Positions 27,390 to 35,858 of a DNA stretch of 64,000 bases are shown piece after piece (the stretch's first letter is position 1; each line of letters begins with the position of its first letter). The notes under the pieces were generated by a model. It saw only the letters and a list, made by a program, of their open reading frames with translations. It ran no database searches and was not told the DNA's origin. A program made the translations under genes and the position numbers. This stretch comes from Streptomyces candidus (GTDB lineage Bacteria; Actinomycetota; Actinomycetes; Streptomycetales; Streptomycetaceae): positions 248,001 to 312,000 of the forward strand of contig NZ_JACHEM010000001.1 of NCBI RefSeq assembly GCF_014207445.1, read 5' to 3'.

Positions 27390-28384
27390 AGTTTGTTCGT
27401 CTCCGCATTCCGGGCCGGGTCGGTCTGGGCGATGCCGGCCGGGATGTAGCCGGTCTGACCCTTCGCCGCCAGGTCCTTGAGGTGCTGCTTGTACTCCTCG
27501 GGGGAAACGACCTTGACGTTGAAGAGCATCCGGGAGTGGTCCACGCCGCAGAGCTCGGCGCACTTGCCCATGAAGATGCCCTCCTTGGTGGGAGTCACCT
27601 CGAAGGCATTGGTGTGGCCGGGGATCACGTCCTGCTTCATCAGGAACGGCACCACCCAGAAGGAGTGGATGACATCACGCGAAGTGAGGACGAACCGGAC
27701 CCTCTCACCCTTCGGCAGCACCAGCGTGGGGCCGGGGTTGTTGTTCTCCGGGTTGCGGGTTCCGGGGATGCCGTAGTCGTAGACGCCCTCGGCACCGTCC
27801 GGGAACTGCTTGGTGAACTTGTCCGGAACCGCACCGAGTTCCTTGGGAACGCCGGTCTTCTGCTGGGTCTTGGGGTCGGTCTGCGGACCGGTGGACTTGT
27901 TGCCGTCCACGTCCTCGACGTAGTTGAAGCCCCAGCTCCACTGGTAGCCGACCACGTTGACGGTGTGGGTCGGCTTGTCGTCGAGATGCAGGAGCTTCGT
28001 CTCGTCCCGGGCGGTGAAGTAGAACAGCACCGAGACGATGATGAGCGGGGCGACCGTGTACAACGCCTCGATGGGCATGTTGTAACGAGTCTGCGGTGGT
28101 ACCTCGACCTTGGTGCGGCTGCGCCTGTGGAAGATGACGCTCCACAGGATCAGGCCCCACACCAGCACGCCCGTGACGAGCGCTGCCGCCCACGAGCCCT
28201 GCCAGAGGGAGAGGATCCGCGGCGCCTCTTCCGTTACCGGGGTGGGCATCCCCAGACGGGGGAAGTCCTCCCATGTGTACGAGCAACCAGAGGCGGTCGC
28301 CAGGACCACGCCCGCGGTCAGCACCTGGAGCAGCTTCCGCCGCATCGGGCGCCGCGACGAGCGGTCGGAGCCGTTGGGACTCAC
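27386..28384 (-). CDS. ctaC: Cytochrome c oxidase subunit II (CuA)
   Basis: 332-residue lipoprotein subunit. It has a signal with lipobox LATASGC (C34), two membrane helices ([20 protein letters not shown] and [17 protein letters not shown]), and a periplasm-facing cupredoxin domain with the binuclear CuA site [12 protein letters not shown] and the aromatic patch YQWSWGFNY. It accepts electrons from QcrC. The GTG at 28382-28384 follows GGGAAGG at six bases and gives the N-terminus VSPNGSDR known from relatives. First gene of ctaCDF. Confidence 0.96.
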   Translation of the reverse strand: MSPNGSDRSSRRPMRRKLLQVLTAGVVLATASGCSYTWEDFPRLGMPTPVTEEAPRILSLWQGSWAAALVTGVLVWGLILWSVIFHRRSRTKVEVPPQTRYNMPIEALYTVAPLIIVSVLFYFTARDETKLLHLDDKPTHTVNVVGYQWSWGFNYVEDVDGNKSTGPQTDPKTQQKTGVPKELGAVPDKFTKQFPDGAEGVYDYGIPGTRNPENNNPGPTLVLPKGERVRFVLTSRDVIHSFWVVPFLMKQDVIPGHTNAFEVTPTKEGIFMGKCAELCGVDHSRMLFNVKVVSPEEYKQHLKDLAAKGQTGYIPAGIAQTDPARNAETNKL

Positions 28385-28673
28385 GTAGCGCCTTCCCGAG
28401 AGTCTCGCCCGCGCGTGTAGTGGTGGCTGCGGCCATCTGACTGGTCGGTCGCCGGCCCTGACGCGGGCAGGGGTTTGGATGTTTATGCGGACCAAACCCT
28501 ACTGGACGCATTTTGGGGTCGCGCGGGGAGGGTGCCCAACGCGCCGCACCTCTCCCCGAAGGGGTGGCCCCGCGACGGGTTGTCCGCGGAACCCTCGCCT
28601 CCGCCCGGCATCCGGCGCTCCCTGCCCCGATGGGCGTACCGGCCGGAGCGCGAGCGGCGGCTAGCGTGGCCCG

Positions 28674-30089
28674 GTGCCCTACTTCGACGCCGCTTCCGCC
28701 GCTCCCCTGCACCCCGTTGCCCATCAAGCGCTGCTTGCCTCCCTGGACGAGGGGTGGGCCGATCCCGCCCGGCTGTACCGCGAGGGGCGCCGGGCCAGGG
28801 TGCTCCTGGACGCCGCCCGGGAGGCCGCGGCCGACGCCGTCGGCTGCCGCCCCGACGAACTCGTTTTCACTCCTTCGGGAACCCACGCGGTGCACACGGG
28901 AATTGCCGGGGCCCTCGCGGCGCGTCGGCGTGTCGGCCGTCATCTGGTGACCTCCGCCGTAGAACACTCCTCCGTACTCCATTCGGCCGCCGCCCACGCG
29001 GCGGACGGCGGGTCGGTGACCGAGGTCGGCGTCGGCCGGCTGGGCGCGGTGGCCGTCGGGGAGTTCGCGGGGGCGCTGCGCGCCGACACGGCGCTGGCGT
29101 GCCTGCAGTCCGCCAATCACGAGGTCGGAACGGAGCAGCCGGTGGCCGACGTCGCACAGCAGTGCCGGCGGGCGGGTGTGCCGCTCCTGGTGGACGCCGC
29201 GCAGTCGCTGGGTTGGGGCCCGGTGGACGGCGAGTGGTCACTGCTCACGGCGAGCGCGCACAAGTGGGGAGGGCCGGCGGGGGTCGGCCTGCTGGTCGTA
29301 CGCAAAGGGGTGCGGTTCGCACCGCGGGGGGCGGCGGACGAGCGGGAACAGGGCCGCTCCCCCGGCTTCGTGAATCTGCCGGCCGTGGTCGCGGCGGCGG
29401 CTTCGCTGCGAGCGGTGCGGGCCGAGGCGCAGGCGGAGGCGGCGCGGCTGCGGGAGCTGGTGGAGCGGATCAGGGCGCGGGTCGCGGAGTCGGTGGCGGA
29501 CGTGGAGGTGGTGGGGGACGCGGTGCGGCGGCTGCCGCACCTGGTCACCTTCTCCTGTCTGTACGTCGACGGGGAGAGTCTGCTGCACGCGCTGGACGCG
29601 GCCGGGTTCTCGGTCTCCTCCGGGTCCTCGTGCACGAGCAGCACGCTGACGCCGAGCCATGTGCTGCGGGCGATGGGGGTGCTGTCGGAGGGGAACGTAC
29701 GGGTGTCGCTCCCGCGGGGGACGGCGGCGGAGGAGGTGGAGAGGTTCCTGGAGGTGCTGCCGGGGGTGGTGCAGGGGGTACGGGCGGAGCTGGGCGCTCC
29801 CGTGCCGGAGGCGCCTCGGGCGGCTGCGGGGGCGGGTCCGGCCGTGGGCGCGGCTGTGGCTGCCGGGGCCGTCACCGTGGACGCGCTCGGGAAGCGGTGC
29901 CCGATTCCGGTGATCGAGCTGGCGAAGGTGATCGGGGACGTGCCGGTCGGGGGGACGGTGACCGTCCTCGCCGATGACGCGGCGGCGCGTCTGGACATTC
30001 CGGCGTGGTGCGGGATGCGGGGGCAGGAGTACGTGGGGGAGGAAGTGCGGGAGAGGGGGGTGGCCTACGTGGTGCGGAGGGTGTCGTAG
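28674..30089 (+). CDS. Cysteine desulfurase fused to a TusA sulfur-carrier domain
   Basis: 471 residues. Residues 1-~375 form a NifS/IscS-like class-V desulfurase with PLP lysine K197 (SAHKWGGPAG) and the mobile persulfide cysteine C321 in SVSSGSSCTSSTLTPSH. After an Ala/Pro linker (~380-400) comes a TusA/SirA domain with the catalytic CPxP at C410 (DALGKRCPIPVIELAKV). It would remove sulfur from cysteine and hand the persulfide within one chain to TusA for tRNA thiolation, molybdopterin or Fe-S use. The GTG at 28674 yields PYFDAASAAPLHP, the desulfurase start. Divergent from ctaC; the oxidase neighbour and erpA suggest, but do not prove, a role in cofactor supply. Confidence 0.92.
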   Translation: MPYFDAASAAPLHPVAHQALLASLDEGWADPARLYREGRRARVLLDAAREAAADAVGCRPDELVFTPSGTHAVHTGIAGALAARRRVGRHLVTSAVEHSSVLHSAAAHAADGGSVTEVGVGRLGAVAVGEFAGALRADTALACLQSANHEVGTEQPVADVAQQCRRAGVPLLVDAAQSLGWGPVDGEWSLLTASAHKWGGPAGVGLLVVRKGVRFAPRGAADEREQGRSPGFVNLPAVVAAAASLRAVRAEAQAEAARLRELVERIRARVAESVADVEVVGDAVRRLPHLVTFSCLYVDGESLLHALDAAGFSVSSGSSCTSSTLTPSHVLRAMGVLSEGNVRVSLPRGTAAEEVERFLEVLPGVVQGVRAELGAPVPEAPRAAAGAGPAVGAAVAAGAVTVDALGKRCPIPVIELAKVIGDVPVGGTVTVLADDAAARLDIPAWCGMRGQEYVGEEVRERGVAYVVRRVS

Positions 30090-30172
30090 GGGGCGGGCGG
30101 GGGTGCGGGCCCCCTACGGGCGGTGGGACATCGTCCGGTGGTCCGGTGGGGGCCGCCCCGTGCCCGCCCGTT

Positions 30173-30209
30173 CCGCCCCCTCGGGCGGCCCCGCCACCCG
30201 AGGGGGCGG
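30173..30209. terminator. Bidirectional terminator between desulfurase and PfkB genes
   Basis: Perfect 13-bp inverted repeat CCGCCCCCTCGGG / CCCGAGGGGGCGG, loop of 11 bases, between the two convergent genes. Flanking GGGGCCGCCCC-like strings extend the pairing. Confidence 0.8.
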
Positions 30210-30236
30210 GGCGGGGGGCCGCCCGTGGAGGTGCCG

Positions 30237-31211
30237 TCAGGACAGGTGGGCGCGGACTTCGGCTGCGGCCTCGTGGCCGTAGGCCTTCGTGAAGCGGTCC
30301 ATGAAGCCCGCGCGGCTCAGGGTGTACTCCTGGGTGCCGAGCGTCTCGATGACCAGCGTGGCGAGCATGCAGCCGATCTGCGCGGCGCGCTCGTGGTTGA
30401 CGCCCCAGGCCAGGCCCGAGAGGAAGCCCGCGCGGAACGCGTCGCCGACGCCCGTCGGGTCGACCTTCGCCTCCTCCTCCGCGCAGCCCACCTCGACGGT
30501 GTCCAGGCCGAGCTTCTCGATGCGCACGCCGCGCGAGCCGAGCGTGGTGACGCGGTGGCCGACCTTGGCCAGGATCTCGGCGTCGGTCCAGCCGGTCTTC
30601 GACTCGATGAGGCCCTTCTCGTACTCGTTGGAGAAGAGGTACGTGGCGCCTTCGAGCAGCGTGCGGATGTCGTCGCCGGACATGCGGGCGATCTGCTGCG
30701 AGAAGTCCGCGGCGAAGGGGATGGAGCGCGAGCGGCACTCCTCGGTGTGGCGGAGCATCGCCTCGGGGTCGTCCGCGCCGATCAGGACCAGGTCCAGGCC
30801 GCCCACCCGGTCCGCGACGGACTTGAGCTCGATCTGCCGGGCCTCGCTCATCGCACCCGTGTAGAAGGAGCCGATCTGGTTGTGGTCGGAGTCCGTGGTG
30901 CACACGAAGCGGGCGGTGTGCAGGACCTCGGAGATGCGGACCGAAGCCGTGTCGACGCCGTGCCGGTCGAGCCAGGCGCGGTACTCGTCGAAGTCCGAGC
31001 CGGCCGCGCCGACCAGGATCGGCTTGGTGCCGAGCTGGCCCATCCCGAAGCAGATGTTCGCGCCGACGCCGCCGCGCCGTACGTCGAGGTTGTCGACGAG
31101 GAAGGAGAGGGAGACCGTGTGCAGCTGATCCGCGACCAGTTGGTCGGCGAAACGGCCGGGGAAGGTCATGAGGTGGTCGGTGGCGATGGAGCCGGTGACT
31201 GCGATACGCAC
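30237..31211 (-). CDS. PfkB-family sugar/nucleoside kinase (adenosine-kinase-like)
   Basis: 324 residues with the ribokinase fold. The substrate-side GG motif is in RRGGVGANICFGMGQLG, and the second signature DPTGVGDAFRAGFLSG carries the catalytic base D257 and the anion hole. It phosphorylates a sugar or nucleoside with ATP. Its place near the cytochrome oxidase genes matches mycobacterial adenosine kinase, so adenosine is the best guess. The GTG at 31209-31211 gives VRIAVTGSIATDHL and has AGGGAG ten bases upstream. No signal peptide. Confidence 0.88.
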   Translation of the reverse strand: MRIAVTGSIATDHLMTFPGRFADQLVADQLHTVSLSFLVDNLDVRRGGVGANICFGMGQLGTKPILVGAAGSDFDEYRAWLDRHGVDTASVRISEVLHTARFVCTTDSDHNQIGSFYTGAMSEARQIELKSVADRVGGLDLVLIGADDPEAMLRHTEECRSRSIPFAADFSQQIARMSGDDIRTLLEGATYLFSNEYEKGLIESKTGWTDAEILAKVGHRVTTLGSRGVRIEKLGLDTVEVGCAEEEAKVDPTGVGDAFRAGFLSGLAWGVNHERAAQIGCMLATLVIETLGTQEYTLSRAGFMDRFTKAYGHEAAAEVRAHLS

Positions 31212-31412
31212 GGCGGGGCTGCTCCCTGTGGGGATGGTGGGAAGACTGACGAGAACGATGCGACAGCCCAAACTACCGGGTCGTGCCCGCGGCCCGAAGA
31301 GGCAAAACTACCCGATAGTAGGGCTTTTTTGCTGAGGCCGCAGGTGCATACGGTGCGAGGAGACCGGGGCTCTCGCGGTTCACGCGGCCCCTTGAGTACG
31401 GGAGTTGCCCCA

Positions 31413-31631
31413 ATGCCGAAGCACAGCGTCACGACCCCCGCCCGTACCGCCGCCAGGTCCGAACTCGACGGCGGGTGGGCGCAGTTGCAGGGGGACTGTG
31501 CGCGCATGGTGGCGCACTGGGCGGTGCCTGCCGCGGTGGCCGAGCGCGTTCCGGCGTCGCTGATCCACGGCGTGGTGGTGCCGCCGGCATCCGCGCGGCT
31601 GGTGGGCGCGATGCCGGAGTACGGAGCGTGA
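31413..31631 (+). CDS. Small protein of unknown function
   Basis: 72-residue predicted protein starting MPKHSVTTPARTAARSELD and ending GAMPEYGA. It is mildly basic at the N-terminus and has one amphipathic helix (CARMVAHWAVPAAVAERV). No motif or signal is recognised. The ATG is preceded by GGGAG at eight bases, which supports translation. It is divergent from the PfkB gene and 160 bases upstream of the next gene. It may be a genuine small gene, but the evidence is start site and codon bias only. Confidence 0.5.
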   Translation: MPKHSVTTPARTAARSELDGGWAQLQGDCARMVAHWAVPAAVAERVPASLIHGVVVPPASARLVGAMPEYGA

Positions 31632-31792
31632 GCGCGCGGCACGGCTGCGGCCTCCGGGGCACGCCCGCGGCGGGGCTCTGACGCGCGGGCGTACGGAACC
31701 GGAAGCGCGCCGGCTCCGTCCCACCGGTGTCTCCCGCGCTGGGGGCAGTCGCAATCGGGCGCCGTGTGCGGCGCAGGCGAAGGAGCGATCCG

Positions 31793-33307
31793 GTGAGCAG
31801 CGAGCAGGACACGGAACGCACCCCCCGTCGGCGGCGTTCTCCGGCGGCCGTCGCCTCGGTGGCCGCCGCGGTGCTGCTGGTCGGCGGCGGGGGCGCGTAC
31901 TGGGCGGCCTCGGCCGGCGGCGACGGGGCGGGCAACCCGCGGGAGCCCGGCGGCGCTCCCCCGCTGCTGGCCCTGGACGGTCATACCGACGCGGGCGCCG
32001 GAGGCGTGGGCGCGCGGGGCACGGGGCCTACGCCGTCCGGCAGCGGTCCCGGGATCGCGCCGGGCGAGCCGGACCCGCACGGCGGTTTCGGCGGCCGGGT
32101 GGTCTACCGGGCGGCCGGGGACCTGCCGGACGGGCCGGAGAGGGCCGCCGTGCACCGGGCGCAGGGCCTGGTGTCCGAGGGCGAGGTCCGCCGGCTGGCG
32201 CAGGCCCTGGGGCTGATGGACACGCCGACGCGCGCGGGCGGAACGTGGGTGGTCGGTGCGGTGGCGGACGGTTCGGGTCCGCAGTTGCGGGTGGACGAGC
32301 GCGCGCCGGGGGCCTGGACGTTCGCGCGCCACCCGACCGCCGAGGGAAGTGTCGACTGCGTCCAGGGCAAGCAGTGCGCGCCGGGGACGCCGGTGGGCGA
32401 GGAGACGGCGAAGAAGGCCGCCGCGCCGGTACTGAAGGCGTTGGGGATCGAGGACGCGAAGCTGGACGCGGGCCAGGTGCTGGGCGGTGCCCGGGTGGTG
32501 AACGCGGACCCGGTGGTCGGCGGATTGCCCACGTACGGCTGGATGACCGGCATTCCGGTCGGGCCGGACGGCCGTGTGAGGGGCGGCAGCGGCCAGTTGA
32601 AGGGGCTCACCAAGGGCGCCGAGTACCCGGTGGTCGGGGCGCAGGAGGCGCTGGGGCTGCTCAACAGGTCGGGGCGGGGCGGCGCACTGCCGGACATCGG
32701 CGGCTGCGCGACTCCGGTGCCCGTGGAGAAGGACAGGGGCCAGGTGGAGCCCGTGGCTCCGGGTGAGGGTACGGAGCCGTCCCCGGGGCTGGGGAGGATT
32801 CCGCCGTGCGAGCCCCGGCAGGTGCCGCAGCGCACGGTGACGGTCGATTCCGCGGTCTTCGGGCTGTCGGCGCAGTACGCGGACGGGCAGCGGATGCTGG
32901 TGCCGTCCTGGCTGTTCCGTATACGGCCGACCGGGGACGAGAAGCCGTACACGGTGACCTATCCGGCGGTGGAGCCGAAGTTCCTGAAGGCGCCCGGTCC
33001 GTCGGTGAGCGCGTCTCCGCCCGGCCCGTCGGACGGTCCGGCGGCACCCGGCCGGCACGTGGAGTCCTACTCGGCGGACGGCAGGAAGCTCACGCTCAGC
33101 TTCTGGGGCGGGGTGTGCAGCACGTACACGGCGGAGGTGACCGAGCGCGACAGGTCCGTCGAGGTGCGGATCGTGGAGACCGAGACGGAACCGGGCCGGG
33201 CCTGCATCGCGATCGCGAAGAAGCTCACGGCGACGGCGACGCTGGACGGGCCGCTGGACGGCCGCGAGGTGCTCGGCGAGGGCGGGGAGGCCGTACCGAA
33301 GGGCTGA
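31793..33307 (+). CDS. Single-pass membrane-anchored extracytoplasmic protein, function unknown
   Basis: 504 residues. A basic N-terminus (TERTPRRRRSP) is followed by one hydrophobic segment (about residues 17-42) and no lipobox, so it is probably a type II membrane protein. The rest, ~460 residues, is Gly/Pro/Ala-rich and extracytoplasmic, with several cysteine pairs (VDCVQGKQCAPG, IPPCEP, GGVCSTYT). No enzyme motif is seen. The GTG at 31793 with AGGAG seven bases upstream is preferred over the upstream open frame. It resembles a conserved Streptomyces membrane protein next to erpA, without known function. Confidence 0.8.
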   Translation: MSSEQDTERTPRRRRSPAAVASVAAAVLLVGGGGAYWAASAGGDGAGNPREPGGAPPLLALDGHTDAGAGGVGARGTGPTPSGSGPGIAPGEPDPHGGFGGRVVYRAAGDLPDGPERAAVHRAQGLVSEGEVRRLAQALGLMDTPTRAGGTWVVGAVADGSGPQLRVDERAPGAWTFARHPTAEGSVDCVQGKQCAPGTPVGEETAKKAAAPVLKALGIEDAKLDAGQVLGGARVVNADPVVGGLPTYGWMTGIPVGPDGRVRGGSGQLKGLTKGAEYPVVGAQEALGLLNRSGRGGALPDIGGCATPVPVEKDRGQVEPVAPGEGTEPSPGLGRIPPCEPRQVPQRTVTVDSAVFGLSAQYADGQRMLVPSWLFRIRPTGDEKPYTVTYPAVEPKFLKAPGPSVSASPPGPSDGPAAPGRHVESYSADGRKLTLSFWGGVCSTYTAEVTERDRSVEVRIVETETEPGRACIAIAKKLTATATLDGPLDGREVLGEGGEAVPKG

Positions 33308-33308
33308 C

Positions 33309-33394
33309 GCCTGCCGTACGGCAGGCGGCGCCCCGTCGGGCACGGCGAAGGCGGACGGCCCGGAGTCCGGGTCGTCCGCCTTCGCCGTGCCCGA
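33309..33394. terminator. Strong bidirectional terminator between two convergent genes
   Basis: Two elements: an 18-bp exact palindrome GCCTGCCGTACGGCAGGC (33309-33326), then a perfect 22-bp stem (33336-33357 with 33373-33394) whose 15-base loop holds a small CCCGG/CCGGG hairpin. It fills the 95-base gap between the membrane-protein gene and erpA. Confidence 0.85.
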
Positions 33395-33402
33395 TGACGG
33401 GA

Positions 33403-33759
33403 CTAGTTGAACGAGTCGCCGCAGGCGCAGGAGCCCGTGGCGTTGGGGTTGTCGATCGTGAAGCCCTGCTTCTCGATGGTGTCGACGAAGTCGATGGAGG
33501 CACCGCCCAGGTACGGGGCGCTCATCCGGTCGGTGACGACCTTCACGCCGTCGAAGTCCTTGAGGACGTCGCCGTCGAGCGAGCGCTCGTCGAAGAAGAG
33601 CTGGTAGCGCAGGCCCGAGCAGCCACCGGGCTGCACGGCGACGCGGAGCGCGAGGTCGTCGCGGCCCTCTTGCTCCAGCAGGGCCTTCACCTTGGCCGCG
33701 GCGGCGTCGGACAGGAGAATGCCGTCGCTCACGGTGGTCTTGTCGTCCTGAACGGACAT
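33403..33759 (-). CDS. erpA: A-type iron-sulfur cluster insertion protein
   Basis: 118 residues, HesB/IscA family. The three conserved cysteines are in GGCSGLRY and the C-terminal GSCACGDSF (CxC). It holds and inserts 2Fe-2S or 4Fe-4S clusters into targets, in Actinobacteria possibly including NadA, which is encoded divergently next to it, and the Rieske protein. ATG start. No signal peptide; cytoplasmic. Confidence 0.95.
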   Translation of the reverse strand: MSVQDDKTTVSDGILLSDAAAAKVKALLEQEGRDDLALRVAVQPGGCSGLRYQLFFDERSLDGDVLKDFDGVKVVTDRMSAPYLGGASIDFVDTIEKQGFTIDNPNATGSCACGDSFN

Positions 33760-34060
33760 CTACATCTCTCCCGGGTTGTACGGACTGCTTGCCGACGGTT
33801 GCAACCGGCGGGGCCGCGGAGAAATTCCGGGCCTGCGTGCGTGTCTTGTTCTTTCATGCTCGCACACCGGCGCCGGGGCGGACGCGGGTCGGGGCGCCCG
33901 GTGTGCGCGGGGACGGCACCGGGAATTTCGTCACATCGACGAGATCGGCATCGTCAAAGTGACGTGAAGCAGTTATGATAGATAGCGTCAATTCGACGAA
34001 AAGGCCCTCTGTCCTTCCTACGGGCCCCTCTCGCATCGCAGAACAGAAAGGGTGCGTGTC
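33760..34060. other. Divergent erpA-nadA intergenic region
   Basis: 301 bases. The half nearest nadA is AT-richer than the surroundings and contains the inverted repeats and -10 element listed separately. The half near erpA contains a GC-rich stretch with GGCGCC-like repeats. No gene is seen. Confidence 0.5.
33953..33996 (+). promoter_or_regulatory. nadA: nadA promoter with inverted repeats
   Basis: TATGAT at 33974-33979 is a good -10 element; no TTGACA-like -35 is present at 16-18 bases. Overlapping the -35 position is the inverted repeat GTCA-AAG-TGAC (33953-33963), and after the -10 comes GCGTCAATTCGACG (33984-33997). The GTCAA/TTCGAC similarity suggests a repressor or activator site. I cannot name the regulator. 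Confidence 0.5.
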
Positions 34061-35248
34061 GTGACCACCGCCCAGCCCCGCCAGGCCGTCGACCTCGACG
34101 TCCAGCCGTCGCCCCTCGCCCTGCTGCTCCTCGGCCGTGAGGCCGACCCCAGGAGCGAGCGTGGCGTGGAGTGCCCCGGCGACCTGCCCTCGCCGTCCGA
34201 CCCGGACCTGGTGGAACGCGCCCGCGCCGCGAAGGAGAAGCTCGGGGACAAGGTCTTCGTCCTCGGCCACCACTACCAGCGCGACGAGGTCATCCAGTTC
34301 GCCGATGTGACCGGCGACTCCTTCAAGCTCGCGCGCGACGCGGCGAACAAGCCGGAGGCCGAGTACATCGTCTTCTGCGGCGTGCACTTCATGGCCGAGT
34401 CCGCCGACATCCTCACCTCCGACGACCAGAAGGTCGTACTGCCCGACCTGGCGGCCGGCTGCTCGATGGCCGACATGGCGACGGCCGAACAGGTCGCGGA
34501 GTGCTGGGACGTGCTGACGGACGCCGGTGTCGCCGAGTCCGTGGTGCCCGTCTCGTACATGAACTCCTCCGCCGACATCAAGGCCTTCACCGGCAAGCAC
34601 GGCGGCACCATCTGCACCTCCTCCAACGCGAAGCGGGCCCTGGACTGGGCGTACGAGCAGGGCGAGAAGGTGCTCTTCCTCCCGGACCAGCACCTGGGGC
34701 GCAACACCGCCGTCCGCGACATGGGGATGTCGCTGGACGACTGCGTGCTCTACAACCCGCACAAGCCGAACGGCGGGCTCACGGTCGAAGAGCTACGCAA
34801 CGCCAGGATGATCCTGTGGCGCGGGCACTGCTCGGTGCACGGCCGCTTCTCGCTGGAGTCGGTGGAGGACGTCCGGGCCCGGATCCCCGGCGTACGGGTC
34901 CTGGTCCACCCGGAGTGCAAGTACGAGGTCGTCGCCGCGGCGGACGAGGTGGGCTCCACGGAGTACATCATCAAGGCCCTGGATGCCGCCCCCGCCGGGT
35001 CGAAGTGGGCGATCGGCACCGAGCTCAACCTGGTGCGCCGCCTCGCCAACGCGCACCCGGACAAGGAGATCGTCTTCCTCGACAAGACCGTCTGCTTCTG
35101 CTCCACCATGAACCGCATCGACCTCCCCCACCTGGTGTGGACCCTGGAGTCGCTCGCCGCGGGCAACCTCGTGAACCGCATCGAGGTCGACCGCGAGACG
35201 GAGAGCTTCGCAAAGCTGGCGCTGGAGAGGATGCTGGCCCTCCCGTAG
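34061..35248 (+). CDS. nadA: Quinolinate synthase
   Basis: 395-residue 4Fe-4S enzyme that condenses iminoaspartate with dihydroxyacetone phosphate in NAD synthesis. Motifs seen: GHHYQRDEVIQFADVTGDS, FCGVHFMAESADIL (a cluster Cys), PECKYEVVAAAD (a cluster Cys) and KTVCFCSTMNR (the third Cys). The N-terminal ~55 residues (QAVDLDVQPSPLALLLLG) are an actinobacterial extension. GTG 34061 has AAAGGG eight bases upstream and is preferred to the GTG at 34052. nadB and nadC are not seen in this window. Confidence 0.96.
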   Translation: MTTAQPRQAVDLDVQPSPLALLLLGREADPRSERGVECPGDLPSPSDPDLVERARAAKEKLGDKVFVLGHHYQRDEVIQFADVTGDSFKLARDAANKPEAEYIVFCGVHFMAESADILTSDDQKVVLPDLAAGCSMADMATAEQVAECWDVLTDAGVAESVVPVSYMNSSADIKAFTGKHGGTICTSSNAKRALDWAYEQGEKVLFLPDQHLGRNTAVRDMGMSLDDCVLYNPHKPNGGLTVEELRNARMILWRGHCSVHGRFSLESVEDVRARIPGVRVLVHPECKYEVVAAADEVGSTEYIIKALDAAPAGSKWAIGTELNLVRRLANAHPDKEIVFLDKTVCFCSTMNRIDLPHLVWTLESLAAGNLVNRIEVDRETESFAKLALERMLALP

Positions 35249-35380
35249 CCCGTCGGAACGCTCCCGTGCCGGGCCCCCGGTTCGTCTCGCGGGCCGGGGG
35301 CCGATGAGTTTCGCCGGGAAGGACGGTCCAACCTTCAGCAGGGAACAACGGAGCCCACCCGGCACGAGGAGCGCGGACCG

Positions 35381-35770
35381 ATGCTGTACATGATCCAGAT
35401 GAACGTGGACGCCGACAGCTGGGACAGTGTCATGTCGTCCTACGGCCCGGACGACATGAAGGCGATGTTCGCCCACATGGAGGCCCTCAACAACGAGCTG
35501 ACCTCGGCGGGCGAACTGGTCGAGGCGCGCGGACTGGGCGGTCCCGGCCTGGCCAGAACCGTACGGGCCGACTCCGAGGGCAAGCCGCAGGTCACCGAAG
35601 GACAGGCGGTGAAGGGGCCGATCCTCGCCGGGTACTGGGTGGTCGACGTGCAGAGCGCGGAGCGTGCGTACGAGATCGCCGCGCGCGCCTCCGCGTGCCC
35701 CGGACCGGGCGGCAGCCCCGGCAACGACCCGGTCGAGGTGCACGCGATTCCGGACGACCCGACGGTCTGA
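35381..35770 (+). CDS. YCII-family (DGPF-like) protein
   Basis: 129-residue ferredoxin-like alpha/beta protein of the YCII-related group. It starts MLYMIQMNVDADSW and contains AMFAHMEALNNELTSAGELVEARGL and GYWVVDVQSAERAYEIAARASACPG, the usual strand-helix-strand pattern with the C-terminal PVEV. Function unknown; relatives accompany ECF sigma factors, but none is adjacent here. ATG start. Upstream GAGGAGCGCGGACCG provides a ribosome site. Confidence 0.85.
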   Translation: MLYMIQMNVDADSWDSVMSSYGPDDMKAMFAHMEALNNELTSAGELVEARGLGGPGLARTVRADSEGKPQVTEGQAVKGPILAGYWVVDVQSAERAYEIAARASACPGPGGSPGNDPVEVHAIPDDPTV

Positions 35771-35795
35771 CGTCCGCGCCGCGCTTGCCGCACGC

Positions 35796-35840
35796 ACATG
35801 AGTAAGGGGTGCCTTCCCGGAGGGCACCCCTTACTCATGT
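35796..35840. terminator. Perfect bidirectional terminator
   Basis: An exact 18-bp inverted repeat (35796-35813 with 35823-35840, nine-base loop TTCCCGGAG) in the 88-base gap between the convergent YCII and RND-transporter genes. The arms begin ACATGAGTAAGGGGTGCC. Confidence 0.9.
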
Positions 35841-35858
35841 TTCCGGCCGCGGACGGGG

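Noticed and set aside
28385..28673. Rex operator near the cytochrome genes
   Set aside because: No TTGTGAA-N4-TTCACAA-like sequence is seen upstream of ctaC, ctaE or qcrC.
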